Positions 44,163 through 54,921 of a stretch of 64,000 bases of DNA are shown here, piece by piece. The notes below the pieces were generated by a model. It had not been told where the DNA came from, did not search any database, and was given only the letters and a program-made list of their open reading frames with translations. The position numbers and the translations under genes are program-made. Source of the stretch: Venturia oleaginea (Eukaryota > Ascomycota > Dothideomycetes > Venturiales > Venturiaceae); assembly GCA_013176395.1 (NCBI GenBank), contig JABMLP010000011.1, positions 1,550,001 to 1,614,000 of the forward strand. The letters are read 5' to 3'. Positions within the stretch are counted from its first letter, which is position 1. Each line of letters starts with the position of its first letter.

Positions 44163-44622
44163 TGTTTTGGGTGTTTCGGGGGGTTTTGGTTTGGTTTGAG
44201 TGTTTTAGAGGGATGGAGGGGAGGCTGAGGGTGTGGTGGGGAGGCTGAGATGAGGTTGATGGAATTGGATTGGATTGGATTATTGGGTTGGAGAGGATTG
44301 GGAAGGACTTCTTGCTGAGGTCGAGTAGATAGAGTCGAGGAAGTAAGTGGTAGCTAGGAAGAGGAACACAAGCTATATGAACCCCCCCAATTTGTGTTCC
44401 TGAAAGCTCGATGATGCCCCCACTGCAGCTCATAAGGTAACGACGTCACACCCACGTTTCCCTCAATGCAAGCCGCATGCCGCCAAGTCACGCCCGAGAG
44501 CGCGGGGTGATCCCGTAATTAGCTACAGTTTGAACCAGCCCACCGTGCATAGGTGCCAAGGTGCCAACGAACAAATCACATATACCCCAGACCAGTCCAC
44601 CACCACCGTCAAACAACACACC
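44163..44622. other. Divergent promoter region, small mitochondrial protein / PCC1
   Basis: 460 bp between divergent start codons. Purine-rich near 44164-44300. No gene. Confidence 0.5.
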
Positions 44623-45045
44623 ATGGCCAACAACGACGAATTCCCGTGTAAATTGTACGTATCACTCCACTCCCCCGTTTCAACCTCTAATCTCTCTCGG
44701 CACAACAGAACCCTCTCCATCCCCCTCCTTCTCTCCCGCCTCGCAACAATCGCCCTTCGCGCCCTCGAAGTCGATAAAGAACTCTCCCCCCTCGTTCGTC
44801 GCTCCTTTACTCTCTCCTCGCCCTCTGCTTATGAACCCGGTGAGAATATGTCTGTACTGGTGGTGAGTTATAGCGCGACTACGAATCGTATGTTGAGGGT
44901 TAGCGTGAATGGGTTTTGGGAGAGTTTGAGGTTGGTTGTTGAGTGTTTGGAGGTGTTGGATGGGGATGTCGTTGGGGGGGAGGGGGATGTCGGGGTTGAT
45001 TTGAGGGGAGTGCAGGGGTTGGGGGAGGGGGCTAAGGGGGTGTAG
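44623..45045 (+). CDS. PCC1: EKC/KEOPS complex subunit Pcc1
   Basis: Two exons, 44623-44654 and 44709-45045, with a 54-bp intron; 122 aa. The joined start DEFPCKLTLSIPLLLSRLA, then ALRALEVDKELSPLVRRSF, and ATTNRMLRVSVNGFWESLRL are the conserved Pcc1 blocks. Pcc1 dimerises KEOPS and supports Kae1/Tcs3 in making t6A37 of ANN-decoding tRNAs; it also affects telomeres and transcription in yeast. A Gly/Val/Asp-rich C-terminal tail (about 90-122) extends beyond the usual end of the family. Confidence 0.92.
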   Translation: MANNDEFPCKLYVSLHSPVSTSNLSRHNRTLSIPLLLSRLATIALRALEVDKELSPLVRRSFTLSSPSAYEPGENMSVLVVSYSATTNRMLRVSVNGFWESLRLVVECLEVLDGDVVGGEGDVGVDLRGVQGLGEGAKGV

Positions 45046-45441
45046 TTGATGGGAGCGAGGGAAGAGATGAGGATTGGGAGAGCAACGATGATTGAGTCGC
45101 TTGATTTGGATGGATACCCAGGCATTGCCGAGTATGTAAGAGACGAACGACAAGAGAACTGCTCATATGATTGTTGTTTTGGTGTAGAAAGGCCTGCATC
45201 ATTGACTCTGGCCCCGCAAAAAGTCGAACTCGTGAATAGAAATTGAAGCGACACGGACCGGCAAAAATCAGCAGAGAGCTGATGAATGGTCGCCATGATG
45301 AACAACCGTAGATGGACTGATTGGTCGTCTGTACCCTCACCAATATACCGCCGCGATCTCCACTGTCTTCTGTCAGGCCATTCACGAACTCGCCAGCCAC
45401 ACTCGCCTCTATTCGTCGCCGTCCTCATCCTTCGAAGTGGC
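45046..45441. other. Convergent 3' region between PCC1 and BTB paralogue 2
   Basis: 396 bp between convergent stop codons. Nothing is recognised. Confidence 0.5.
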
Positions 45442-46271
45442 CTATTCAATGAGCCCATACTTGGTGCGGTAGCACTGATTCTCCTTATGCTCGTGGTATC
45501 TGCAAGTCTGCTCATCCCACTCAAGTTGCTCTTCCTCCTGCACGCCATCACCAGGATTCAGCCTCTTGTCCGCAAGCCTCAAAACATCACACAGATACTC
45601 TACAGTGTTGTACTTTTGCGCTTCTTCTCCGTATATGGATTGCCCCATCATTTCAGACCCGGCGAACTGACCGTTTCCCAAAATATCGGCCGCAGTGAAG
45701 GCAGCAAGAACACGGCGCAGTGGAGCATCCTTCATTGTGTTTCCGTAGACGTAACTCGCTTCCTCGGAACCGGGGCCGCGTATGACGTGATGGACGAAAG
45801 CGTCTATAAGGGCGTCTTTGAAGTTGATGTCTTGGAGGGTATCTCCGAGGACGTAGGCGCGACACATGACGCTGAACGCTTTCTTCTGAAATTCCCAATC
45901 CATGAAATCTTGCGTTCTGGCTACGACGATACGATGAGAATACACCCAACGAAGGTACACTTCAAAAGCCTGCGGCGTATGCTCTGGCAGCTTAACGACT
46001 CTGTCATGGGCCTCGATGAAGTCGCGTCCTAGGGCTGCTTCGAAAAACGGTGGCTGGGCGCGGAACAGATCCTCGTGAACCAGGAATTCCTGAGTGACGG
46101 TATGGTCTATTTCGACTGCCTGGCTGCTGACCTCTGGCTCGCTACCGCCGACTCTGACGGTTACGAACTTCGTCCAGTTGCTTCACGACATGAGTTAGCG
46201 CAACGGTCGTCACTGGGGCGTGCCATTACTTACAGCTCCGATGCATCGTCGTGAAGAAATGAGCGTGCCAT
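45442..46271 (-). CDS. BTB/POZ-domain protein, paralogue 2 (intact)
   Basis: Two exons, 46271-46234 and 46180-45442, with a 53-bp intron; 258 aa. The BTB domain spans about residues 15-150: NWTKFVTVRVGG, EFLVHEDLFRAQPPFFEAAL, VVKLPEHTPQAFEVYLRWVYSHRIVV, AYVLGDTLQDINFKDALIDAF. A helical region follows, then the C-terminal CRYHEHKENQCYRTKYG. It has no Kelch, zinc-finger or MATH partner domain. Fungal BTB-only proteins of this kind form lineage-specific families of unknown function. This is the only one of the three local paralogues without a disabling change. Confidence 0.85.
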
Positions 46272-47739
46272 TTTCGTTCGGTAGTGATGGGGGAAGAAAA
46301 TGTGCGCGCGCTGAAGTTTCTAGGTCTTTATCAGGTGTTAGTTGTGCTCACGGGTGCGTTTCCTTTACTTCAAAGAAAATCGGATGTTTTGGGAAAATCG
46401 TCGCACAACACTGATTTCGTTATAATTATGACCCTTCTCGACGCGACGAAAGCTCTCCCACCCTATCGATGCCAAAATGTCCCGGATAATTTGGAGAGAT
46501 CGATCGCCATGAATGCGTCGATGTTCTCTGATTGAAATGATGAACGGATGAAGAGCGCTGTTTGGAAAGTCGATTAGTCTAGCAGAGTCTCAACACGAAT
46601 TTCACCACAATGGGATTCGAGGTGAGCTTGATACTGTCTCTGCCCTGATTATACATATCGTAGTCACAATGACCAAACAGGCTCGGAGGGTCAGCGATTT
46701 ATACCCTACTATACTTCCCCTTACGAGTATCCCGTCGCTATCAGATATTACTTCCTATTTTCTTAAGCAGTACACCCTCCTACCTTACTAGTCTCTTCAA
46801 CGAACAAAGAAGAAGTCGCCACTATTGCAAAAATAAACCGAAGAGGTAAGAATGACTCCGTTCTCGAAAATACTCTAGTTTCTCAAATTATCAGACGTCG
46901 ATAGTATATTATTAACATAATCTTCGAAACCACCTTCCAAAGCCTCAACCGATACTAAGGCACAGCTCGACGCTAGTAACAAACATCCACGTCCGATGGT
47001 TCTAGTTCCTCACGCCACTTTCTTCATAACCCTCGATATCGCCTTCGTGCCAGCTGCACAATTTCAACAATGCATGGGGCTACCGCTAAGAAAGTAGGTG
47101 ATATTATTGGTGGACTTGCCAATACTATTATTATACCCTAAAAAATGAAGAGGAGGCCGACGATTCTGCTGTGATAGAGGGGACAGGCTTAATATTCGCC
47201 GGTCCGCATGTGCCATTCAGCCGTTTGAGTACACGGCGGGTGGTATTGTTGTTGGTAGAAGGGGGGATATATGTTATACGAACGCCCGGCTAACCAAGGA
47301 ATCTTCTATTCCTACATTTCGCATATTGTAGCGATATATATTGTGAGCGTCTATTGTCTTAATATCTATACTAAGAAAGGCACAACGGCGATGTTGACTC
47401 AATTCCCTTGTAACATCTTATACAACGGTACAATTTATCAGTTTCAAAGCTCCTCACCTCGAAATTGATAACGTAGGTTCCTGATGAACTGATCTCAAGG
47501 ATCGCCTTGATTTCATCGCCATCGATCTCTGGCTGAGAAGTTCAAGTCTGAATTTAGGTATTGTCGAGGAGTGAAGTGGTCGGTTATCAAAGCGATGGAA
47601 TCGCAGTGTCAAAATGACACCGATCCATATATAAAACATTCTCGCTTCAAGATTCATCTCCGCTCTTTCTTCCTCAATTCTTTCTCTCTTTCGAATTTCG
47701 AGATATCCGGCGATCGAACTTCATTGTACCTAACTCGAA
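46272..47739. other. Intergenic, AT-rich, no gene supported
   Basis: 1.47 kb with dense stops and many short A/T runs, especially 46620-47470. It may be an old, mutated repeat. The only frames are short and featureless. Confidence 0.4.
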
Positions 47740-48661
47740 ATGGCATCATCGAAACCGAGCCTTCTTTACGAAGACGATACCACGCAGTAAGTTGGCCTGG
47801 GTTTTCTTGCTGGCGATAGAGTAAAACCTAACGACTGAGCAGCGACTAGTCCAGTTTCGTCTCCGTCATTGTGGGGAGGAGCTTACCAGAGTGTTCCAGT
47901 CAGACAGCGGATTCGGTAAGTACAACACGTTTTGCGCCCTCTTATCTCGGCATATGTACATTCGAGTAACCTTTACGACCAGGACAACAGCGAAGTCAAG
48001 AAATTCTTCGTACACGAGACGACGATACGAAAAGAGTCGCCATTTTTCGAGGCCGCCATGTCAAATCCAAAAGCGAGAGATAATACTCGAAGAACACACC
48101 CCCGATGCATTCGAAGTGTATCTGCGCTGGGTATACTCGCACAGAATCTCTATAAATCGAGTGAGTGTATCGGTCACGGCAAGAAGGTACTTTAGTTTCC
48201 TATGCCGAGCATACGTACTCGGCGACTTATTGTTGGATTCAGACTTCAAAGACGCCGTTCTTGACGCCCTCACGACATATTGCGAAGGACCTGGCGCTTG
48301 TATCCACCACGAGGAAGCAAGATACATCTACGGCAATACCAAAGAAGGCGCTCGACTGAGGACTTGGTTAGTCGCCTTCTCAGTCGAGTATAGCATGGCT
48401 GCTTGTGGAATCTCGGGGTTGAAACGGTTCAAAGACTCCCACTGCGATGGATTTAATATGGATTACATGGTGTGTACCCAGTATGTTGTTCAGAAGATTT
48501 TATACGACGATGTCGAGGTTGATGATGGTGTCGAAGACGATGCGGACTTTTTTGCGGATACTTCCTTGGTGCATGAGCATCCGGAGTTTGTGAAGAATCC
48601 TTGCTTGCTGCATGAACATAGGCAGGGGAAGGAGTGCTATCGCTTGAAATATGGAAGGTGA
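47740..48661 (+). pseudogene. BTB/POZ-domain protein, paralogue 3 (stop and frameshift)
   Basis: Exons 47740-47786, 47843-47915 and 47983 onward, with 56- and 67-bp introns. Blocks: SFVSVIVG, KKFFVHETTIRKESPFFEAAM, then after a frameshift near 48060-48070 IILEEHTPDAFEVYLRWVYSHRIS, LCRAYVLGDLLLDSDFKDAVLDAL and GNTKEGARLRTWLVAF, and the C-terminal CLLHEHRQGKECYRLKYG. A TAG at 47847-47849 falls where paralogue 2 has Trp (TGG), a G-to-A change. The region between the second and third blocks is also shortened compared with the paralogues. Most likely a recent pseudogene. Confidence 0.75.
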
Positions 48662-49948
48662 CGCGGCGGAAATTATCGTGGAAAGAAGGGTCTTCTCGAT
48701 GTATGTTGATGAGCTGTCTTGTCTGCTGTTAAACTCATTATGCATGACTACAAATTCACCTGTTCTGTAATGCCTCTAACAGAAGTGGCATATACTATCC
48801 AGTCTGAAAGAGATATAGTAGTAGTAATCAGATTTTACGTGGTACGTAATAGCTGCTGCGCCGTGTGCCCACAATCTCTGTCGACAATCGCAAAAACCCA
48901 ACTCTCTGGGATGAAAAAGCCTCTCGGATCTATCCTGAGCGGAATCCATACGGTGCGTAAGGGAGCCATCAACGGTCCGGTCCCTTCGCCATCTTGACGT
49001 CTCTCGACTTGGCCGTACACCTACTCTTACTATGCCCCCTACTTTACTACCCGGATCATCTATCCTACTCCCGCCAGTACAGCTCCTCTACGGCTCCTAA
49101 GCCGTGTCCTCTGCCTTAAATCTGCTGTCGTTTCACATGAGAACCGTCATGTACGGATATTTCCTATCCCCCGTATATACCATGCCTTAACCTGCCGTGG
49201 TCTCTTGTCCCCCCAACTCACATCACCAGAATACTCTCCTACCCTTAACCTGCCCTTTTTCTCCCTATTACCCCTGCCCTTTGTCCCTGTACCGGGGTTG
49301 GTCCTCCTCCCCGCTCACTTTTCGATGTTACCCTGCCCTTTTTCCTTCTCCTCCTGCCCTTTACCTTCTCTATTCCGCTCACTTTTCGATGTTGCCCTGC
49401 CCTTTATCCTCCAGCTCCTGTTGCGGTCCCTTTGGACTCTCGCACCATCGTTGGTGGTAGGTGAGGTGATGTCTCTTCAGACTATTGCGTAGTAGGTAAG
49501 GTAGGTGAGGTGGAGTCTCTTCAGACTTTTGCGGAGGAGGTATTGGTACAGGCCCAGTATGGGGGAGGTGAGGTGGTGTAGGAAGTAGGTAAGGCAGTAG
49601 TCGTAGTTAAGAATTTTGAACTCTTTGCGCGGCCTTGGCGGGACTTGAACTCCTCCGACTCGGTGCCAGCGTGGTACTTCTAGTATACGTTGCTCTTCGT
49701 GTAATCGCTGTATTGCCATCTCTTACTACGTACTGAGTTTTCCCTGTGTCCAGAAGCATCGCTCGTTGTGTCCAGGAGCATCGCTCGTGGTATGGTAGAG
49801 TCCGCTCTACTAGGCAAACCACCACGACGTGCCGTCCGATGCCCGTGGAGGGTGATTCCACGGACAGCGATTTCCATCGGCTCTCTCATCACCGTCGAGA
49901 CGATATGGAAGGTTCGTAGCCTCCGCCTCGTACAGGCTGGAAATCCGA
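48662..49948. other. Intergenic with small tandem repeats
   Basis: 1.29 kb. Direct repeats: ccgctcacttttcgatgtt occurs at about 49310 and 49376, each followed by a ccctgccctttttcc-like run; a roughly 43-bp unit beginning ggtaggtgaggtg is repeated near 49458 and 49501; tgtccag(a/g)agcatcgctcg is duplicated near 49747-49785. A minus-strand frame at 49477-49719 has no recognisable similarity. Probably a degraded repeat. Confidence 0.45.
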
Positions 49949-50367
49949 CGCTGCAATTTCGGCCCAATATCAACATTTTTCATGGTCAGATCTCGTCAAT
50001 TTGCGCTCATTACACGGTGGAAGAACCCTTAATTGGATGACTACGTACACCAGATTACTGTGGCTCACGAGAATGGTAGAAAGGAGATCATTGAGGTGGA
50101 AGGTATCTACTGCCTAATTGGGGTTCTAGAGGAAAAAGATGAGGGCCTCCGTGACTTGCGCGTGCGATGGCCCTCATCTTTTTCCTCTAGAACCCCAATT
50201 AGGCAGCAGATACCTCCCACCTCAATGATCTCCTCTCTACCATTCTCGTGAGCCACAGTAATCTGGTGTACGTAGTCATCCAATTAAGGGTTCTTCCACC
50301 GTGTAATGAGCGCAAATTGACGAGATCTGACCATGAAAAATGTTGATATTGAGCCGAAATTGCAGCG
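49949..50367. repeat. 198-bp inverted repeat (fold-back) at transposase 3' end
   Basis: The left arm 49949-50146 and right arm 50170-50367 are equal in length and differ at four positions, all transitions, around a 23-nt spacer. The right arm is the 3' end of the CACTA transposase coding strand (minus); the left arm is its head-to-head copy. A transcript through it would form a hairpin of about 198 bp. Confidence 0.93.
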
Positions 50368-53300
50368 TGGATTGGCTGCAGTGCGGTAGCAGACATAGTG
50401 GTCCCTGCGATTGAGGTCAGTGACGTATTGTGACGAGATTGAGCCAATTGAGACGTCTTTTGAGAGTTTGCAGCGCTTGTAGTAGGTTATACGATATCTC
50501 GCGATCCTTGGCGTTATGGAGTTGACGATTTTGGCCAGATCTGAACGCATTCTACGGCTTAGATAGTGATATCTTTTGAATACGACATCTCCATCGACGT
50601 CATCGATCTCGTCGCTCAATGGCCGCCGCTGGCCACTGACTCGAGGGTATGGCGTAGGATCCTCGATATCGGGGTGTAGTCGATTACCATCGGTGGTCTC
50701 AAGTAACATTATATGGTTGAGCTGTTCTACTCGTAATAGACCGTTACCAATCGACTTATCGATTTGTGACTTGCTTGTACCGTGACTCTTTGCCGCAAAA
50801 CAGTATCTTTCGAGTGGATATGACCAATAGTAACGGCAAGGGCCGTTTTTTCTGATGATATCGGGTAGATGTAGAAGCCAGTGATGGTTGATTGAGCAAG
50901 CCATTAACCTCTCCGGTACGTTACCGTAGTAGATTCGCTGATATTGGCTCACAAATCTGTATACAAACATCTCGAGATCGTTGAGTTGTTCAGGTGTAAC
51001 AGATTCTGCAGTAGCAATATACCAGATCTCGTATAAATCGCAAAGATTTGAGTATGCAGGGCCATATAGATGACCGTGTAGAAGCGATATCCCATAGGTC
51101 TCAAGAAAGTCCTGCCATTCAGCCGATTTGAAGCCACGAATATGGTCGAATTTCCCTGGCATCCAGCACATTTTGGTGGGCATTGTAGTACGAGATTGAC
51201 GTAGAGTCTTCGAGACGATATTCGCTACCGATGAGTTGAAAAGATAGTCACTACCTGATGTATAGGTATCGTGATCTTTCTTATCTGTATTGATCCGAGT
51301 ACCGTTCCAGGTTTTCCAGAGAGTCTTCATGATATTGAGTGGAATACAATGCATAAGATCCACAGGGAAGCTATCAGGGAAGTGGAGGGTATCTAGTTCT
51401 AAGAGGATGCTTTTTCATACAACTCCTAGGTTTGTTAGTCAATACTGATTAATTGAATTGGTATGAGTAGATCTCCACGCCAAGGCGTCAAAATAGTCAT
51501 GAAATAAGGCTTTTTGTTAGTAAAACGGCTTAATAATCATACTATCTCGTAGAAGTATGCTGAGGGTGATTCTAACTGGTCCGGTACTTACCAACAAGAT
51601 CTGCCCAACCCTCACCAAGCAACAATTTATCTTCAATCTCTTGACGTAAGGCTTCTCTACAATGTAGATTACCCTTTAATTGATGCTCTGTATGAGGAAC
51701 ATAATAAGTCTTTTGCCCTGGCGACCATTTGGCTCGAATATAGCAGAATCTACAAGGACTCATTGCATTACCGGGGTGCTTCATTTCGCAGAGCTCAGAT
51801 ACTGCAGGGCCATCACCTATATGGTAGGTTAGTTAGCTAAAAAAGTATCTAGACTATTGAATGAAGTTGAAATAAATATTATTATTGTTGCGCTGAACGA
51901 GCAAAACAGAGTTATTCGGAAGTAGATTCAACACGAACTTAACGATAGGAGCCGATGAACAGAACAAGTGTCACCCTGTGACTTGACTGTATTGACTGCA
52001 GAGGTAAACTACACCGTGGCATCTGCATGCATATATATGCATGTCAATGCATTCCTTGGCATCTATCACGTGCACTATGCCTGAGGTATCAAGGACTGGC
52101 ATGCCACTGTTCAACAATTATAGATGTCTCCGGTAACCGAATGACCATATATTGAAATAGAGAGGGACTTACCACAAACCAACACCACATTCGCTCGCAT
52201 CGTGAACTCTCTACCACGGTATTTATTGTGTGCCTTGACCCCAGTTTTGAGAAGTTTGAGCTCGTCAACGAGAGGCCTTAGATAGCTGTCAATATCCTCA
52301 CGTTTGTTGGGCCCTGGAATGACGAGAGAGAATAATATATTACCCTTCTTATAGCGAATCGATGGTGGTAGATTATAGTTGACGAGGATGACTGGGCTGA
52401 CCGAGTTATTGCCCGATTTGATAGCTTGAACGCCATCATAATGTAGTGCAAAAGCGATGTCAGTTGGTCGCTTGAAATAGCCTTCTTTTCTGAGATCTCG
52501 GTACCTTTCGCCGGACCACCAGTCATCATAGACTAATGGTAACTGGTCAATAGGGTTGATCCAGTACTTTTGGTGGTGTTTTTGGAGGGTCTCTGCTCGT
52601 ATAGCCGATTGGAATTGATACCTGAGGCGAGGTATAAGAGGGATATATAGGAAGGTTTTTCGTGCACGGCGAGTGCTATAGTAATAACGAGGTTCGTTAC
52701 AACTACTGCAACCCTCTAGATTAGCGTAATCGCCAGTGTATGCAATACAACTCTTGATACAGCAGTCAAAGGTTCTACCCTCGAGCCTCGTCAGTGCCGT
52801 AAGAACATCGTCGCGGCGGCGCAGATCTGGCAACTGTGTAGACCACCCATCCTCGACGATATAGCGTAGCATATTGTATTGTTCTCGGCTGACATGGTAA
52901 TCAACCCATTCAGAGAGTTGTAGATACCGTGATTGGGCGTCGGAGAGTTGACGTACTTAAAGAAAGTTAGCTTTATGTTAACTTGGGGACCTCCAGCGTA
53001 AATGAAAGGCCAATTCTGCCAAGAGGACGTTAAAGGGATTAAAAGTAGTGTAGAATGAGGTTATATCGTCCTCGAAAAGAATTGAAGTTGCTCAATCGCT
53101 GAAGGTTCCTATTTATCTCAAAGTTAACTTTAACTTACTTTGCTCAAAGTCGATTCCATCACCAATATCGATATCAGAATCGTAATCTAGTGGCTCATTC
53201 TGCTCATTCTGAGGGCTTGGCGGGGTGTGAGACTCATCATCGACTATCTCGTCATCGGTCTCGATGCCGGCGGGCTCATCTGCAGCGTTATAGGTAGGAA

Positions 53301-53412
53301 GATTGAGGTTTTGACGTCGTATCCAAGCCTCACGATGTCTTGTACGAGTCCGGATAGAACATCGATGTATAGATTCGCCTAGATCTCGTTCAAGAAAGCA
53401 GAATACAGCCAT
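50284..53412 (-). pseudogene. CACTA-type Tnp2-like transposase, degenerate
   Basis: Four exons whose phases agree: 53412-53139, 52955-52173, 51816-51592 and 51425-50284; 808 codons including the end stop. The N terminus is acidic. The transposase part has LEGCSSCNEPRYYYS, FALHYDGVQAIKSG, PVILVNYNLPPSIRYKKGN, IPGPNKREDIDSYLRPLVDEL, MKHPGNAMSPCRFCYIRAKW and FPDSFPVDLMHCIPLNIMKTLW, the order seen in Tnp2/Plavaka-like DDE transposases of CACTA elements. A TGA at 51417-51415 (CGA expected) breaks exon 4. The end stop at 50284 also seems to interrupt a longer original frame into the inverted repeat. A solo LTR lies in intron 2. It would excise and insert the element, but this copy is inactive. Confidence 0.85.
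51886..52116. repeat. Solo LTR-like insert (231 bp) with 5-bp TSD
   Basis: TGTTGCGCTGAAC..GTTCAACA flanked by ATTAT at 51881-51885 and 52117-52121. It lies in intron 2 of the transposase and lengthens it from about 120 to 356 bp without touching coding sequence. It contains a TATA-like palindromic stretch (tgcatgcatatatatgcatg). Confidence 0.85.
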
Positions 53413-53661
53413 TTTTGGTATGCCAGCGAGAGTGATGTGTTCGAGTCACAATAGAGGTGTGAGATTCTGAGGCTACCGGCCGCAGAATCCACCTCCGGAT
53501 TGACTCGAGACGTTTGAAATGGCTACTGATTCGGATATATCGTTATTGTTGGTGTATGAAACGGTCTAGGTGTCATGCTAAGGTGGGGTTGAGGTGTATA
53601 ATAGGAGAATCTAGCTGTAGATAATTCTACCTTCACGATTACAACCTTTCAAAGACTTATA
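53413..53661. promoter_or_regulatory. Bidirectional promoter inside the CACTA element
   Basis: 249 bp between the transposase start (minus) and the accessory ORF start (plus). No TATA box is obvious. Confidence 0.5.
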
Positions 53662-54921
53662 ATGGCGCCAAAAACAGCTTTGAGTGAACGCCCGATTGAG
53701 CAACCTCTTGATACCGAGATCACCACCTCGGCAGACATCCTCGTCACCATTAATCTGGCCGTGCGGAACTACCCGGAGAATATTCGCAAGGAGCTAATTG
53801 CAGACTATAAATCTGCGGTAGCGAAGTCACTCAATATCGCGAGATCTTATAGTCCAAAGGAGTCGGTTCCGATTCGCAATGGTGATGGGACTCTGAATCT
53901 TGAAGCGTTAGTAACTACTCAATATCTCATCAAAGAAAGCTACTTATCTCTCTCTTTTAGTACACTTTTTAATCCCGTTAAGCAAACCAAGCCTTTTAAA
54001 TCTCAGAGTCATACAGATCGTCAAAATCTGTTCACCGCCCTCCATACCGAAAGTCCCACTCTATCCAGATACGTAGGCTATTGGCCCTCCGCAGCATTAC
54101 TAAAGATCAAGTTGGACTATATTCGTACCGAAGAGTGCCGACGAAGAAAGGTTATAATGACACCAAAGGTTCCTCGAAAAAATGGCAGGGCAAAGTTGAA
54201 ATCTACACCAATATCTACACCAACTTCATTAGCAAGTCAAGACACCGAGGGTGCCAGAATGATCGATTTTACACCTTCAAAGCCATCAAAACAGTCCTCT
54301 CATGTCGCCGAGGTGCTTGCTACACCTGGTATCTATTCGAGGTCGGTTTCTGCCGAGCCATCTTTGCCATATACATACGACGATGAGGCCGCCGATTTCG
54401 AGGACTCTCAGGATCAGATTAATATCGATGATGATATTAGCGTCTATAGCGATGACCAACGCGATGACTACGGCGCTCGAATTGACGAGATTGATGGCGA
54501 CCTTGAAGCGCTAGATTCTACTCTACAATCTACTCAGATAGCCTCGAAAAAGCGCAAGGAACGAGACCCTCAAGACCCTACTCTTATATTGGCCCCGAGT
54601 GCTAAAAGAAGCTTTCAAAAAACGTCAAGTGTGGTGGATGTTAACGATAATAACGAGAGAAAGAGAGCTGAAAAGAAAGATTCTTTGGCCAAACAAGCTC
54701 TTGCATTGAAAAAGAAGACACAGCAAGATGCAGCCCTGGTACGTCAGAAAGGAAGCAGTTGGTTCAAGTCACTGAGTGGCCAATTACCCGAAATTGACGA
54801 AGAATCAGAGTCATGGTATATCATCGCTTCCACGGTATCTAACAAGAAGATGGCATTTGGAAGAGTCTGCACGTACGAGTGCTTCATTGGGGCAAAGACC
54901 CTGGACGCGGAGGATGCATAG
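53662..54921 (+). CDS. CACTA-associated accessory protein, unknown (419 aa)
   Basis: An intact single-exon frame divergent from the transposase. Residues 1-90 form a mixed helical region (ILVTINLAVRNYPENIRKEL). About 95-160 contain TALHTESPTLSRYVGYWPSAALLKIKL. About 170-300 are Ser/Thr/Pro-rich and then very acidic (DDEAADFEDSQDQINIDDD). About 295-370 are Lys-rich with two possible nuclear signals (KKRKERD, ERKRAEKKD). The C terminus is SSWFKSLSGQL. It resembles no family I know. The position suggests a second transposon-encoded protein, analogous to the DNA-binding TNPA of plant CACTA elements; that is inference from context. Confidence 0.7.
   Translation: MAPKTALSERPIEQPLDTEITTSADILVTINLAVRNYPENIRKELIADYKSAVAKSLNIARSYSPKESVPIRNGDGTLNLEALVTTQYLIKESYLSLSFSTLFNPVKQTKPFKSQSHTDRQNLFTALHTESPTLSRYVGYWPSAALLKIKLDYIRTEECRRRKVIMTPKVPRKNGRAKLKSTPISTPTSLASQDTEGARMIDFTPSKPSKQSSHVAEVLATPGIYSRSVSAEPSLPYTYDDEAADFEDSQDQINIDDDISVYSDDQRDDYGARIDEIDGDLEALDSTLQSTQIASKKRKERDPQDPTLILAPSAKRSFQKTSSVVDVNDNNERKRAEKKDSLAKQALALKKKTQQDAALVRQKGSSWFKSLSGQLPEIDEESESWYIIASTVSNKKMAFGRVCTYECFIGAKTLDAEDA

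Noticed and set aside
49655..49669. ggcaccgagtcgg on the minus strand equals part of the Cas9 tracrRNA tail
   Set aside because: Only about 14 nt match, there is no surrounding scaffold or repeats, and the context is a fungal genome; chance match.
49625..49670. T-arm-like gttcaagtcccg on the minus strand, possible tRNA
   Set aside because: No acceptor, D or anticodon stems can be formed around it.
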